In this document: piece after piece, positions 16,501 through 25,260 of the stretch | How the letters are laid out: every line of letters starts with the position of its first letter | Position numbering within the stretch: the first letter of the stretch is position 1 | NCBI GenBank assembly: GCA_035492055.1 | Contig: DATJJR010000011.1 | Location: forward strand, 1 to 64,000 | Reading direction: 5' to 3' | Origin: Ga0074130 sp035492055 | Lineage (GTDB): Bacteria > Pseudomonadota > Gammaproteobacteria > Burkholderiales > Rhodocyclaceae | DNA: 64,000 nucleotides | Notes under the pieces: model-generated | What the model saw: the letters and a program-made list of their open reading frames with translations, nothing else | Told to the model about the DNA's origin: nothing | The model's database searches: none | Made by a program: the position numbers and the translations under genes

Positions 16501-18152
16501 ATGCCGAGCAGATTCGGCTTGGGACCGATGAAGCTGGTCAACGACATGACGATTTCCTCGCGGATCGGATCGATCGGCGGATTCGTCACCTGCGCGAACA
16601 GCTGTTTGAAATAGTTGTAGAACGGCTTGTTCCTGTTCGACAGAATCGGCAGCGCAATGTCGGTACCCATCGAACCCGTGGCCTCTTCGCCGTTCTTGAC
16701 CATCGGTTCAAGCAGAAACTTGACGTCTTCCTGTGTGTAGCCAAAAGCCTGCTGCGTATCGAGCAGCGACTCCGCAAGTTTGTCCTTGAGTGCAGTGGCC
16801 GGCAAATCGCCGAGGAAGATACGGCTTTCCTCGATCCACTTGGCGTACGGTTCCGCCGTGGAGACTTGGGTCTTCAGTTCGGCATCGTCGATGATGCGGC
16901 CTTGTTCAAGATCGATGAGCAGCATCTTGCCCGGTTGCAGGCGCCAGCGCTTGGCGATCTTTTCATCCGGGAAGGTCAGCACACCCATTTCCGACGCCAT
17001 CAGGACGATGTCGTCCTTGGTGACCAGGTATCGCGCCGGGCGCAGGCCGTTGCGATCGAGCGTGGCGCCGATCTGGCGGCCGTCGGTGAAAGCCACTGCA
17101 GCGGGACCGTCCCACGGCTCCATGATGGCAGCGTGGAATTCGTAGAAGGCGCGACGCTTCTGGTCCATCAATGTGTTGGTGGACCACGCTTCCGGGATCA
17201 GCATCATCATGGCGTGCGCCATCGAGTAGCCACCCATGACCAGCAGTTCGAGCGCATTGTCGAACGAAGCCGAATCAGACTGACCTTCGTCGATCAGCGG
17301 CCACAGCTTGTCGAGATCCTTGCCGAGAATGCCGGACGACATTGCCTTCTGGCGGGCCGTCATCCAGTTAACGTTGCCGCGCACGGTGTTGATTTCGCCG
17401 TTGTGGGCAATCATGCGGAACGGATGTGCCAGATCCCAACGCGGGAAGGTGTTGGTCGAGAAGCGTTGATGCACCAACGCCAACGCCGACTCGACGCGCG
17501 GATCGAGCAGATCGGTGTAGTACTCGCCGACTTGTTCGGCCAGCAACATACCCTTGTACACAATGGTGCGCGAGGACATGGAAAGAATGTAGAACTGCCA
17601 GCCATCGTCGAGCTTGCGGTGGCTGACTTCGTGTTCGATGCGCTTGCGAATGACGAACAACTTGCGCTCGAAGGCGCCCTGGTCGGCAGCCTTGCTGCCA
17701 ATGAAAACCTGACGGCCGAACGGCTCTTCCTCAATCGCCATTTGCGCAAGGCCGTTGCCATTCTTCGGAACGTCGCGCCAGCCAAGAAACTCCTGGCCTT
17801 CTTCGTGAATGATGCGGGCAACAATAGACTCACAGGCCTGACGGCCATTGACCGATTGCGGCAGGAAAATGTTGGCACAAGCGTACTGGCCAATCTTGGG
17901 CAGCTTGATGCCGAGTTTGCCGGCTTCTTCGCGCAGGAAAGCATCCGGTAGTTGGATCAGGATGCCTGCACCGTCCCCCAGCAACGGATCGTAGCCAGTC
18001 GCGCCGCGGTGCGTCAGATTCTTGAGAATCTGCAAGCCTTGCTCGACGATGGAATGGCTCTTTTTGTTCTTGATATGGGCGACAAAACCAACGCCACAGG
18101 CGTCGTGTTCATTGGCGGGGTCATACAGACCCTGGCGCTGCGGAAGGGACAT
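13515..18152 (-). CDS. gltB: Glutamate synthase [NADPH] large subunit
   Basis: A 1545-residue ammonia-assimilation enzyme. A short propeptide ends before catalytic Cys19 ([10 protein letters not shown]), the nucleophile of the class II amidotransferase domain. The central domain leads to the FMN-binding synthase domain with [20 protein letters not shown] and [14 protein letters not shown]. The [3Fe-4S] cysteines lie in CHLNTCPVG. The C-terminal GXGXG beta helix includes [10 protein letters not shown] and [20 protein letters not shown]. The ATG at 18152 with GAGGAAAG upstream is preferred to a TTG ten codons earlier. gltD follows. Confidence 0.97.
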   Translation of the reverse strand: [1545 protein letters not shown]

Positions 18153-18448
18153 CTCGTCTTTCCTCGACAGGAGACAAATCAATGGGTAGTTCTAGGCGTT
18201 GCGTGCACAGACATTTACCGATCGCGCGGCCGGATGTCTTAAGCACGCAATTAACCTTTTAGGGGGCTTGCAAATATACGCTCAATCTTGAATGGGCTCA
18301 AGATGATAGAAATGAATTACCCGATAAACGACTTCACGGACCTTTCCCCGAAAATGTCTTTTTCTTCAGTGTTGTCGATGCAAATAGGCCGGCGAATACT
18401 GAAACACGCTCAAACGCACCAGCGCCTGCGTTGCTCAGGCAACGTGAC
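18153..18448 (-). promoter_or_regulatory. gltB upstream region with an inverted repeat
   Basis: No gene supported in these 296 bp. A perfect inverted repeat ATCTTGA (18285-18291), 6-nt spacer, TCAAGAT (18298-18304) lies about 135 bp before the gltB start. A possible minus-strand promoter, TTGAGC then TAAAAG about 17-18 bp on, overlaps its edge. It may be a regulator site for gltBD or a small hairpin. Confidence 0.4.
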
Positions 18449-19582
18449 CTATATTTCGCCAACCGCAAACAACCGGCGATGCTCTTTCATCGCATAACGA
18501 TCGGTCATGCCTGCAATATAGTCGGCCACGGCACGTGCTTTGTCTTCTGTCGCATAGGCTAGGTATTGAGGCGGTAACAAACGCGGCTCTTCGAGAAATG
18601 CGGTGAACAACTCGCGGATGATGCGGCGCGCCTTGTTGGTCATGCGCAGTACTTGATAATGACGGTACAGCGCTTCGCGCAGGAAACCTTTCAACAATCG
18701 GTTTTCTTCCTGCATGGCTGGACTGAAGCCGATCAAAACCGGGGCTTGATGCACGTCGTCCAGCGTTTCCAGTGCCGCCTCCGTGATCGCCCGCCCACTT
18801 TCGGCAAGTAGATCGGTCACCTGAGCGTCAATCATGTGGCGAATAGTCTCGTGGATCAGGCGTCGGCCGGCAATCTCCGGGTATTGCTTGCGCACCACGT
18901 CTACGTGACGCGCGAATAAAGTCACTTCCTCGAGTTGCTCCAGCGTAATCAGACCGGAACGCAAGCCATCATCGATATCGTGATTGTTGTAGGCAATTTC
19001 GTCGGCCAGATTGCAAATCTGGGCCTCAAGCGAAGGGCGCTTGTTATTGAGAAAGCGCTCGCCAAGGTCACCAAGCAAGCGTGCATTCTTCACTGAACAA
19101 TGCTTGAGAATGCCTTCTCGCGTTTCGTACATCAGATTGAGCCCATCAAACGCACCGTACCGCTCCTCCAGCAACTCCACTGTGCGCAACGACTGGAGGT
19201 TATGCTCGAAGCCGCCGAACTCGCGCATGCATTCGTTCAGTGCATCCTGGCCCGCGTGGCCAAAGGGCGTATGCCCGAGATCGTGTGCCAGGCACACCGC
19301 TTCGACGAGATCGTCGTTCAGGTTCAGTGCCTGCGCCACCGCCCGGCCGATTTGCGCAACTTCGATGCTGTGCGTCAAGCGCGTACGAAACAGGTCGCCT
19401 TCGTGATTGACGAAAACCTGCGTCTTGTATTCGAGCCGGCGAAAGGCAGTCGAATGAATGATGCGATCACGATCGCGCTGGAATTCGCTGCGCGCCTTGG
19501 GCTTGGGTTCGGCAATGCGACGGCCACGTGAATTACCGTCATGTACGGCATATGTTGCAAACGTCCTTGCCAAATCAGGCAT
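18449..19582 (-). CDS. dgt: dGTP triphosphohydrolase-like HD-domain protein
   Basis: Hydrolyses dNTPs (typically dGTP) to the deoxynucleoside and triphosphate. It has 377 residues from the ATG at 19582. The HD metal site is clear: RTRLTHSIEVAQIGR gives the first His, and CLAHDLGHTPFGHAG the His-Asp pair. The N-terminal RRIAEPKPKARSEFQRDRDR is typical of the short-form bacterial enzymes. The start overlaps the end of aroB by 8 bp, so the gene is co-transcribed with and probably translationally coupled to aroB. A longer frame from 19648 would run further into aroB and is rejected. Confidence 0.93.
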   Translation of the reverse strand: MPDLARTFATYAVHDGNSRGRRIAEPKPKARSEFQRDRDRIIHSTAFRRLEYKTQVFVNHEGDLFRTRLTHSIEVAQIGRAVAQALNLNDDLVEAVCLAHDLGHTPFGHAGQDALNECMREFGGFEHNLQSLRTVELLEERYGAFDGLNLMYETREGILKHCSVKNARLLGDLGERFLNNKRPSLEAQICNLADEIAYNNHDIDDGLRSGLITLEQLEEVTLFARHVDVVRKQYPEIAGRRLIHETIRHMIDAQVTDLLAESGRAITEAALETLDDVHQAPVLIGFSPAMQEENRLLKGFLREALYRHYQVLRMTNKARRIIRELFTAFLEEPRLLPPQYLAYATEDKARAVADYIAGMTDRYAMKEHRRLFAVGEI

Positions 19583-20669
19583 TGCAGCATGCCTCGATTG
19601 AAGCACGAATCTGTTCCGGTGACGCGTCTCCGTAAGTAACCGCCTCACCCAAATGCTTTAGCAAGACCAAACGCAACCTGCCGGCAACAACTTTCTTGTC
19701 GTGGCCCATGAGGTCAATGTAACGGTCAACACCCAGCGGTGCGCCAACAATCGGCAAACCAGCTGCAGCGAGCAGTTTGCGAACACGCTCGAACTCTGCA
19801 TCCGTTAACCAGCCCAGGCGACGCGACAATTCCGCCGCCATGACAGTCCCTGCACCGACAGCTTCGCCATGCAACCATTCGCCGTAACCCAGCCCGGTTT
19901 CGATGGCGTGGCCGAAGGTATGTCCGAGATTGAGCAAGGCACGGCCGCCTTCCTTGGCTGTCTCAAGCTCATCTGCAGCCACAACCTCGGCCTTGTTCAG
20001 GCATGAGCGTTCAATGGCGTACGTCAAGGCCGCAGCGTCACGAGCGCGCAGTTGGGTCATATTGGCTTCGAGCCAGTCCAGAAAAGGCAAGTCGCGGATA
20101 AAACCGTATTTCACGACCTCAGCAAGGCCGGCGGAAAGCTCGCGCTCAGGCAAGGTCTTCAGCGTATCTGTATCTGCCAAGACAAGCTGCGGCTGCCAGA
20201 AGGCGCCGATCATGTTCTTGCCGCGCGGATGGTTGATGCCGGTCTTGCCGCCCACCGAGGAATCGACCTGCGACAACAGCGTGGTCGGCACCTGGATGAA
20301 AGGAATACCGCGCTGATAACTGGCTGCAGCATAACCGGCCAAGTCACCGACGACACCGCCGCCGAGCGCAATCAGCGTCGTCGTACGATCGCAGCGGTTG
20401 GCAAGCAGCGCATCGAAAATCGCGTTCAGCGACTCCCAATTTTTGTATTCCTCGCCATCAGGCAAGACGATCTCAACGACCTTGATCCCGGCCTCGCGCA
20501 GCGGTGCCGCAAGCATTTCCAGATACAGCGGCGCCACAGTAGTGTTGCTGACGACAGCCACAACCTTGCTCTTCAGGTGCGGCAGGATTAACTCAGCCTG
20601 AGCAAGCAAGCCAGGGCCGATATGAATGGGATAAGTGCGCTCACCGAGCGCAACGTTCAGGGTGCGCAT
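19575..20669 (-). CDS. aroB: 3-dehydroquinate synthase
   Basis: Converts DAHP to 3-dehydroquinate, the second step of aromatic amino acid synthesis. It has 364 residues. The NAD-binding region includes LIALGGGVVGDLAGYAAA. The metal-binding zone has NLGHTFGHAIETGLGYGEWL and then a GEAVGAG segment. The ATG at 20669 overlaps the aroK stop by 13 bp, and its own end overlaps dgt by 8 bp. The three genes therefore form a compact aroK-aroB-dgt unit. Confidence 0.97.
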   Translation of the reverse strand: MRTLNVALGERTYPIHIGPGLLAQAELILPHLKSKVVAVVSNTTVAPLYLEMLAAPLREAGIKVVEIVLPDGEEYKNWESLNAIFDALLANRCDRTTTLIALGGGVVGDLAGYAAASYQRGIPFIQVPTTLLSQVDSSVGGKTGINHPRGKNMIGAFWQPQLVLADTDTLKTLPERELSAGLAEVVKYGFIRDLPFLDWLEANMTQLRARDAAALTYAIERSCLNKAEVVAADELETAKEGGRALLNLGHTFGHAIETGLGYGEWLHGEAVGAGTVMAAELSRRLGWLTDAEFERVRKLLAAAGLPIVGAPLGVDRYIDLMGHDKKVVAGRLRLVLLKHLGEAVTYGDASPEQIRASIEACCNA

Positions 20670-21187
20670 TTACTGTCCAACTCCTCTTCGATACGGCGCG
20701 CCAGGGCAGCAACGCTGCACGTACCGCTTTCCATGACGATATCCGCCACCTCACGATAAAGCGGATCGCGCTGTACATACAGCTCTTCGATCCGTTTCAT
20801 CGGACTCTCAACTTGCAACAAAGGCCTGTTGCGATCATGTCGGGTACGTTCGTACAAGGTCTGCGGCGGCGCGCAAAGGTAGACAACCACGCCCGTGTCA
20901 CGCAAAGCCTTGCGGTTTTCCTCGCGTAACACAGCACCGCCGCCAGTCGCCAAAACCAATCCGTCCTGTGCGGTCAGCATGGCCACGGCCTGTGCCTCGC
21001 GATCACGAAAGCCAGCTTCGCCTTCAATTTCAAAAATTGTCGGAATGCGCACACCCGTCATCGCCTCGATTTCATGGTCTACATCTACGAAGCGGCGTTG
21101 CAGCCGCTTCGCCAACTGACGTCCAATCGAGGTTTTACCGGCACCCATCATGCCGACAAGATAGAGGTTCTGGCTGCGCGATTTCAC
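20657..21187 (-). CDS. aroK: Shikimate kinase
   Basis: Phosphorylates shikimate in the chorismate pathway. It has 176 residues. The P-loop is GMMGAGKTSIG at about 12-22. The shikimate-binding region has DVDHEIE and FRDREAQ, and GLVLATGGGAV marks the substrate-binding strand. The lid contains RHDRNRPLL. The start codon is GTG at 21187. It lies downstream of pilQ beyond a hairpin and overlaps aroB, matching the pil-aroK-aroB order common in Beta- and Gammaproteobacteria. Confidence 0.97.
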   Translation of the reverse strand: MKSRSQNLYLVGMMGAGKTSIGRQLAKRLQRRFVDVDHEIEAMTGVRIPTIFEIEGEAGFRDREAQAVAMLTAQDGLVLATGGGAVLREENRKALRDTGVVVYLCAPPQTLYERTRHDRNRPLLQVESPMKRIEELYVQRDPLYREVADIVMESGTCSVAALARRIEEELDSKCAP

Positions 21188-21242
21188 GCGCCCATTGTAT
21201 CAGGCGACCACGGCCGCCCGAAACGCAGCTGATAGAAACGAC

Positions 21243-21276
21243 AAACCCGCCGCTTCATTAAAGAGGCGGCGGGTTT
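21243..21276 (-). terminator. Hairpin terminator after pilQ
   Basis: A perfect 11-bp stem (AAACCCGCCGC at 21243-21253, complement at 21266-21276) with a 12-nt loop. Read on the minus strand the stem ends in TTT then G, so the T-tract is short and some readthrough into aroK is possible. Confidence 0.6.
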
Positions 21277-21306
21277 GGAACATGTTCAACTGACGCTGTT
21301 TACTGA

Positions 21307-23496
21307 CTAACGTAGCGCGAGTGCGTCGTTGACGATTCGCGGCGTAATGAACACCAGCAATTCGGACTTGCTGCGTTCACTCGTCGTCGTCTTGAACAGC
21401 CAGCCCACATAAGGAATATCACTGAGCAGCGGTACACCTTCCTTATTGTCGGTCTCACTTTCGCGATAGAACCCCCCGATGACAACAGTACCTCCGTTAT
21501 CAACCAGAACCGATGTATTGACCGTATTCTTGTCGAGATTGTTCGCGCCCAGAGAACCGAGTGTCAGCGTGCTTTTAGCGATTTTTAGATCAAGATTGAT
21601 ACGATTGTCCGGTGTAATCGAGGGTGTGACATCGAGTGTCAACGGCGCCGTGTAAGTCGTATAGATCGTCGTACCCGTCGCAAGATTTTGGCCGGTCACA
21701 ACAGTCGTCTGCTGCAGATTCTCGATCTTGGCTGGTTTGTGATTCTGGGTAATCACACGCGGTGCAGATATCGTCTTGCCACGATTGTCGACTTCCGCGG
21801 CAGCCAGTTCCATTTGCAGAATGGCACCGGCACTGCTATTGAACAGTAGCAGGTTCGCAGTAGTACTACCGGTCAACGCGTAATTGGTACCAAATGCCGG
21901 TGCATTGCCCAACGTGAGCGTCGGGCTCGTCGTCGAAGTTCCGGTCAAATTCAGATTGCCAAAGCCGATTTCATTGTTGCCGCCGACGTTGTACGACTTG
22001 CTGTTGAAGAGATTCAGTCGAACGCCAAGATTCCTGGTGAAATCGGTCGACACTTCGACAATGCGCGCCTCAACCAGCACCTGCTTGGGCGGCACGTCGA
22101 CTTCGCGAATCAAGTCGCGAACTTGGTCGACAACAGTTTGTGTATCGCGAATGAAAAGCTTGTTGGTACCGTCGTCGAAGGAAATATACCCGCGCTCCGA
22201 CAGCAAGCCCTTCGCCTGCACGCCCGTTTTAGAAGTGTCTCCGTTATCGCCCGGCGTCACGCTGGTACTAACACCCGTCGGATTACCCGATGTATCGCTG
22301 ACCGAAATACGAATCAGCTTTTGAACATCAGATCCCTTTACATAATTCAGCTGAAACGACTCAGTAACAAGCGGCGCTGTTTCATTTGCACGCGCAAGCT
22401 CATCCGCCAGCGCCGCATCTCGCTTGGCAAGCACGTCGCGTGCGCCGAACACGACCAATCCAGGACGCAAACGCATGCCAGCATTGGTTTGCCCAAGGAC
22501 CAGATCAATGGCTTGGTCATAAGGCATGTTGTCGAGCGTAATAGTGATCTTGTTGCCATTCAGCGAAGGGTCAACAATCACGTTGCGTCCCGAAAGCTCG
22601 GCCAACGTACGCAGCACCATGCCAAGATCGGCATCGTAGAAATTCACCGAGATCTTTTTGCCTTCCTGTCCGAACGGCACCAGCTTATTGGCCTCGGCGG
22701 CAGTTAAGGGGCGAATCTCAACCTTCAGTTGATTGTTTACCAGTTGCGCCTGATGCTGCCAAGTTCCCTTAGCTGTGATTTCGATGCGCCCCTGAGAACC
22801 ATTGCCAGTGGTCTTAATCTGCGTCACTGGTGTACCAAAATCCGTTACGTCGCGGCGATTCAGCAGGCGATCAGGGATCGAGGTGCCTTGAAAATCGATT
22901 GTCAGTCCGGTTGACGAACGGCGAATATCCACCGGCACTGAACCATCACTGAGATCAATCAGAATTTGCGCCTGCCCTTGATCACCGCGACGGAAGGTCA
23001 GGTCACGCATCGTGGCGAGATTGTCGGTAACAGTGTTGTCGTCCTTGCGGGTTGGCGTTGTGACCGGCGCATTTCGGGCCGTCATGGATTGCTTGAACGG
23101 CGCCAGCTTGATCAGCAACGAATTGCCTTTGATTTCTGTGTCATAACCGGTGCTCGCCAACATCGACAACACCATGCGCGTTTCGCTTTCCGTCTGAACC
23201 AATTGAATGGCCTTGAGGCTGCCCGAATCGACTGGATAGGCCGCCTTGCCCGAACGATTGGCAATCCCCGCGAAATCGAACACGATCCGTGCCGGCTCCT
23301 TGGTGGTCCATGCTGCGGGTACAGCTGATAACGGATTTGCAAACACGAGATTGACGAAGGTTTGGTCGCCTTGCTGTTGCGTGGTGACCTCCTGAATCGA
23401 ATTCGTGGCGGAGGGCATATCCTCGGCTTGTACGGCACCCAACCAACAGGCGCAGGCAACCAGCGAACCGGCGATACGAATCATGATGTGCTTCAT
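21307..23496 (-). CDS. pilQ: Type IV pilus secretin PilQ
   Basis: Forms the outer-membrane ring through which type IV pili pass. It has 729 residues. There is an N-terminal signal peptide (about 1-24, ending AVQA), then two AMIN-like domains that bind peptidoglycan. The secretin N-domains include KKISVNFYDADLGMVLRTLA. The C-terminal secretin core ends with LLSDIPYVGWLFK and a SELLVFITPRIV motif. The start overlaps the pilP stop by 4 bp (ATGA). It is the last gene of the pilMNOPQ operon. Confidence 0.97.
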   Translation of the reverse strand: MKHIMIRIAGSLVACACWLGAVQAEDMPSATNSIQEVTTQQQGDQTFVNLVFANPLSAVPAAWTTKEPARIVFDFAGIANRSGKAAYPVDSGSLKAIQLVQTESETRMVLSMLASTGYDTEIKGNSLLIKLAPFKQSMTARNAPVTTPTRKDDNTVTDNLATMRDLTFRRGDQGQAQILIDLSDGSVPVDIRRSSTGLTIDFQGTSIPDRLLNRRDVTDFGTPVTQIKTTGNGSQGRIEITAKGTWQHQAQLVNNQLKVEIRPLTAAEANKLVPFGQEGKKISVNFYDADLGMVLRTLAELSGRNVIVDPSLNGNKITITLDNMPYDQAIDLVLGQTNAGMRLRPGLVVFGARDVLAKRDAALADELARANETAPLVTESFQLNYVKGSDVQKLIRISVSDTSGNPTGVSTSVTPGDNGDTSKTGVQAKGLLSERGYISFDDGTNKLFIRDTQTVVDQVRDLIREVDVPPKQVLVEARIVEVSTDFTRNLGVRLNLFNSKSYNVGGNNEIGFGNLNLTGTSTTSPTLTLGNAPAFGTNYALTGSTTANLLLFNSSAGAILQMELAAAEVDNRGKTISAPRVITQNHKPAKIENLQQTTVVTGQNLATGTTIYTTYTAPLTLDVTPSITPDNRINLDLKIAKSTLTLGSLGANNLDKNTVNTSVLVDNGGTVVIGGFYRESETDNKEGVPLLSDIPYVGWLFKTTTSERSKSELLVFITPRIVNDALALR

Positions 23497-24017
23497 TTGC
23501 TAGCTCCTTGATCCTGCTGCAAATACAGGATCTTTTCACGCTTGACCCATTGGTCGTTGGCATCCTTGACCGTTTCTTCAACATGCATTTCGGTCTTGGT
23601 GATCTTCGTGATTCGGCCATAATTTGGGCCAATGTAATTCCCGATCGTCACATGCTTGGGCTTGTCCGGTGTCTGGATCAAGGCATACATCGTCCCGTTG
23701 TAGTTGATAACGCCGATCAGCCGCATCGACTCCAGTGCGAAGCCTTCCAGATATTCGGGCGCACGGCCCGCACCAGGGCTGTTCTTGTCGACCAGGCCGA
23801 GATCCTTGGATCGAATCTTGTCAGGCGAGAATGGCGACAGCAAATCCTGAGCGGAATAATTCACGATAGGCGGCACAACCAGCGGTGGTGGCTCCACCAC
23901 GGTAACCTTGATGTCCTTGGATTGTTCGGCCATCCATTCCTTGATATCGCTGTGTTCGTCACTGCCGCATGCAGCCAGCAGCAAGAGTGGCAACAGCAAA
24001 AGAGCACTGCGCATCAT
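23493..24017 (-). CDS. pilP: Type IV pilus assembly lipoprotein PilP
   Basis: Inner-membrane lipoprotein linking the PilN-PilO complex to the PilQ secretin. It has 174 residues. The lipobox LLAAC gives a lipidated Cys17. A Pro-rich linker (EPPPLVVPPIV) and the folded C-terminal domain (MRLIGVINYNGTMYALIQ, VTIGNYIGPNYGRI) match PilP. It overlaps both pilO and pilQ by 4 bp, indicating translational coupling. Confidence 0.95.
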   Translation of the reverse strand: MMRSALLLLPLLLLAACGSDEHSDIKEWMAEQSKDIKVTVVEPPPLVVPPIVNYSAQDLLSPFSPDKIRSKDLGLVDKNSPGAGRAPEYLEGFALESMRLIGVINYNGTMYALIQTPDKPKHVTIGNYIGPNYGRITKITKTEMHVEETVKDANDQWVKREKILYLQQDQGASK

Positions 24018-24685
24018 TTCCGTGCCCCTTTCCGCTGCTGCGCAATTTCAGCTTCATCCAGATAGCGGAAGGTTTTGGCGACCGTGTTCATGGTCAGCGT
24101 GTCATCCTTCGCCACAGTGATCTCGAAATCGTTCAGCGTCACGATGCGCGACAATTTGGCGACGTCACCAGCAAAAGACCCCAACTCATGATAATTGCCC
24201 GTCAAACGGACCTTGATCGGCAGTTCGGCATAAAAATCCTTGCGCACTTCGGGCAAAGGCTGGAACAGATCAAATTGAAGCCCCTGACCCACCCCTGCCT
24301 GATTGATGTCCACCAGGAGTTGGTCGACTTCGGATGCATTCGGCAATTGCTTCAGCAAGGCGCCAAAAGTACGATTGATTTCTTCGAGTTGGCGCTTGCG
24401 AGCATCAAGATTGACTGCTTGACGCTTCTTGTCGAGCCATTCCTGGCGCAGGCTCTCCTCTTGCTGACGAGCCGCATCCAATTCGTCCAGTTGCGGCTTC
24501 CAGACAAACCACCCTGCCAGCACAAGCAAAAGAAGGCCAAAAACGAAGAGCACAACAATACGCGGCGCAAGCGGCCACAAGCCTGGATCGCTCGGGTCCA
24601 GGGTACGAAAATCCTCCATCAACTGCTGGAAGTCGAACTTGGGCAACTTAGGCGCAGCCGGCAACTTTGCGGATTTCAGCTTCAC
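24014..24685 (-). CDS. pilO: Type IV pilus inner-membrane protein PilO
   Basis: Partner of PilN in the inner-membrane alignment complex. It has 223 residues. A cytoplasmic N-terminus carries the motif FDFQQLMEDFRTLDPSDPGLW, here just over 20 residues long and cited by position at about 17-38. A single membrane segment at about 45-65 is followed by a coiled coil (EESLRQEWLDKKRQAVNLDA) and a periplasmic ferredoxin-like domain with FYAELPIKVRLTGNYHELG. It overlaps pilN and pilP by 4 bp each. Confidence 0.95.
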   Translation of the reverse strand: MKLKSAKLPAAPKLPKFDFQQLMEDFRTLDPSDPGLWPLAPRIVVLFVFGLLLLVLAGWFVWKPQLDELDAARQQEESLRQEWLDKKRQAVNLDARKRQLEEINRTFGALLKQLPNASEVDQLLVDINQAGVGQGLQFDLFQPLPEVRKDFYAELPIKVRLTGNYHELGSFAGDVAKLSRIVTLNDFEITVAKDDTLTMNTVAKTFRYLDEAEIAQQRKGARK

Positions 24686-25260
24686 GGCTTCTTCCCCTTT
24701 GCGCCAGCCTGATTCTGCTCCTCGCGCTTGATATTCACGAACATGCTGAACGCGCTGAGACGCCGTCCGCCGACGACTTCGGCATGGATTTCAACCAGCT
24801 CCGGTTTTTCCAGAATCGGTGAATCTTCGAATGCCTGCATCAAAGTCGACACGCGTGCATTGGCCTGCGCATAGCCGGTGATACTGATGCGATTGCCGCT
24901 TTCGCTGATCTTGCGCAGATAAATGCCGTCCGGCACGCGCTTGGCAAACTCATTGAAGATGTGCACAGTCTCGGCGCGATTCGCCTGCAACAGCTCGATC
25001 ACGCGCTTTCTGGCCAGCAATGCGTCGGTCTGCTGCTTGAGATCCTTGATCTCAGCGATCTGCTTGTTGAGGATGGCAATCTCGGAACGCAAAAAATCAT
25101 TGGAATCATTCTGCACATCAATACGAGCGGCGATAACACCAAAGCCCAATGCGGCAATCACACAGACCAGTACAAAAACAGCGCCGAGCATTGCATAAAA
25201 CTGCACGCGCCTGGCTTTGCGCTTTTCCTCGCGGTGCGGCAGGAGGTTGATGTGCATCAT
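24682..25260 (-). CDS. pilN: Type IV pilus inner-membrane protein PilN
   Basis: Bitopic protein that binds PilM through its short cytoplasmic tail. It has 192 residues. The conserved tail motif INLLPHREEKRKARR is at about 4-18. A membrane helix lies at about 24-45, followed by a coiled coil and a periplasmic domain with DGIYLRKISESGNRISITGYA. Two adjacent ATG codons at the start make the first residue uncertain by one. Overlaps pilM and pilO by 4 bp. Confidence 0.95.
   Translation of the reverse strand: MMHINLLPHREEKRKARRVQFYAMLGAVFVLVCVIAALGFGVIAARIDVQNDSNDFLRSEIAILNKQIAEIKDLKQQTDALLARKRVIELLQANRAETVHIFNEFAKRVPDGIYLRKISESGNRISITGYAQANARVSTLMQAFEDSPILEKPELVEIHAEVVGGRRLSAFSMFVNIKREEQNQAGAKGKKP

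Noticed and set aside
15468..17951. Very long plus-strand frames opposite gltB
   Set aside because: They are shadows caused by high third-position GC in gltB; no domains or ribosome binding sites.
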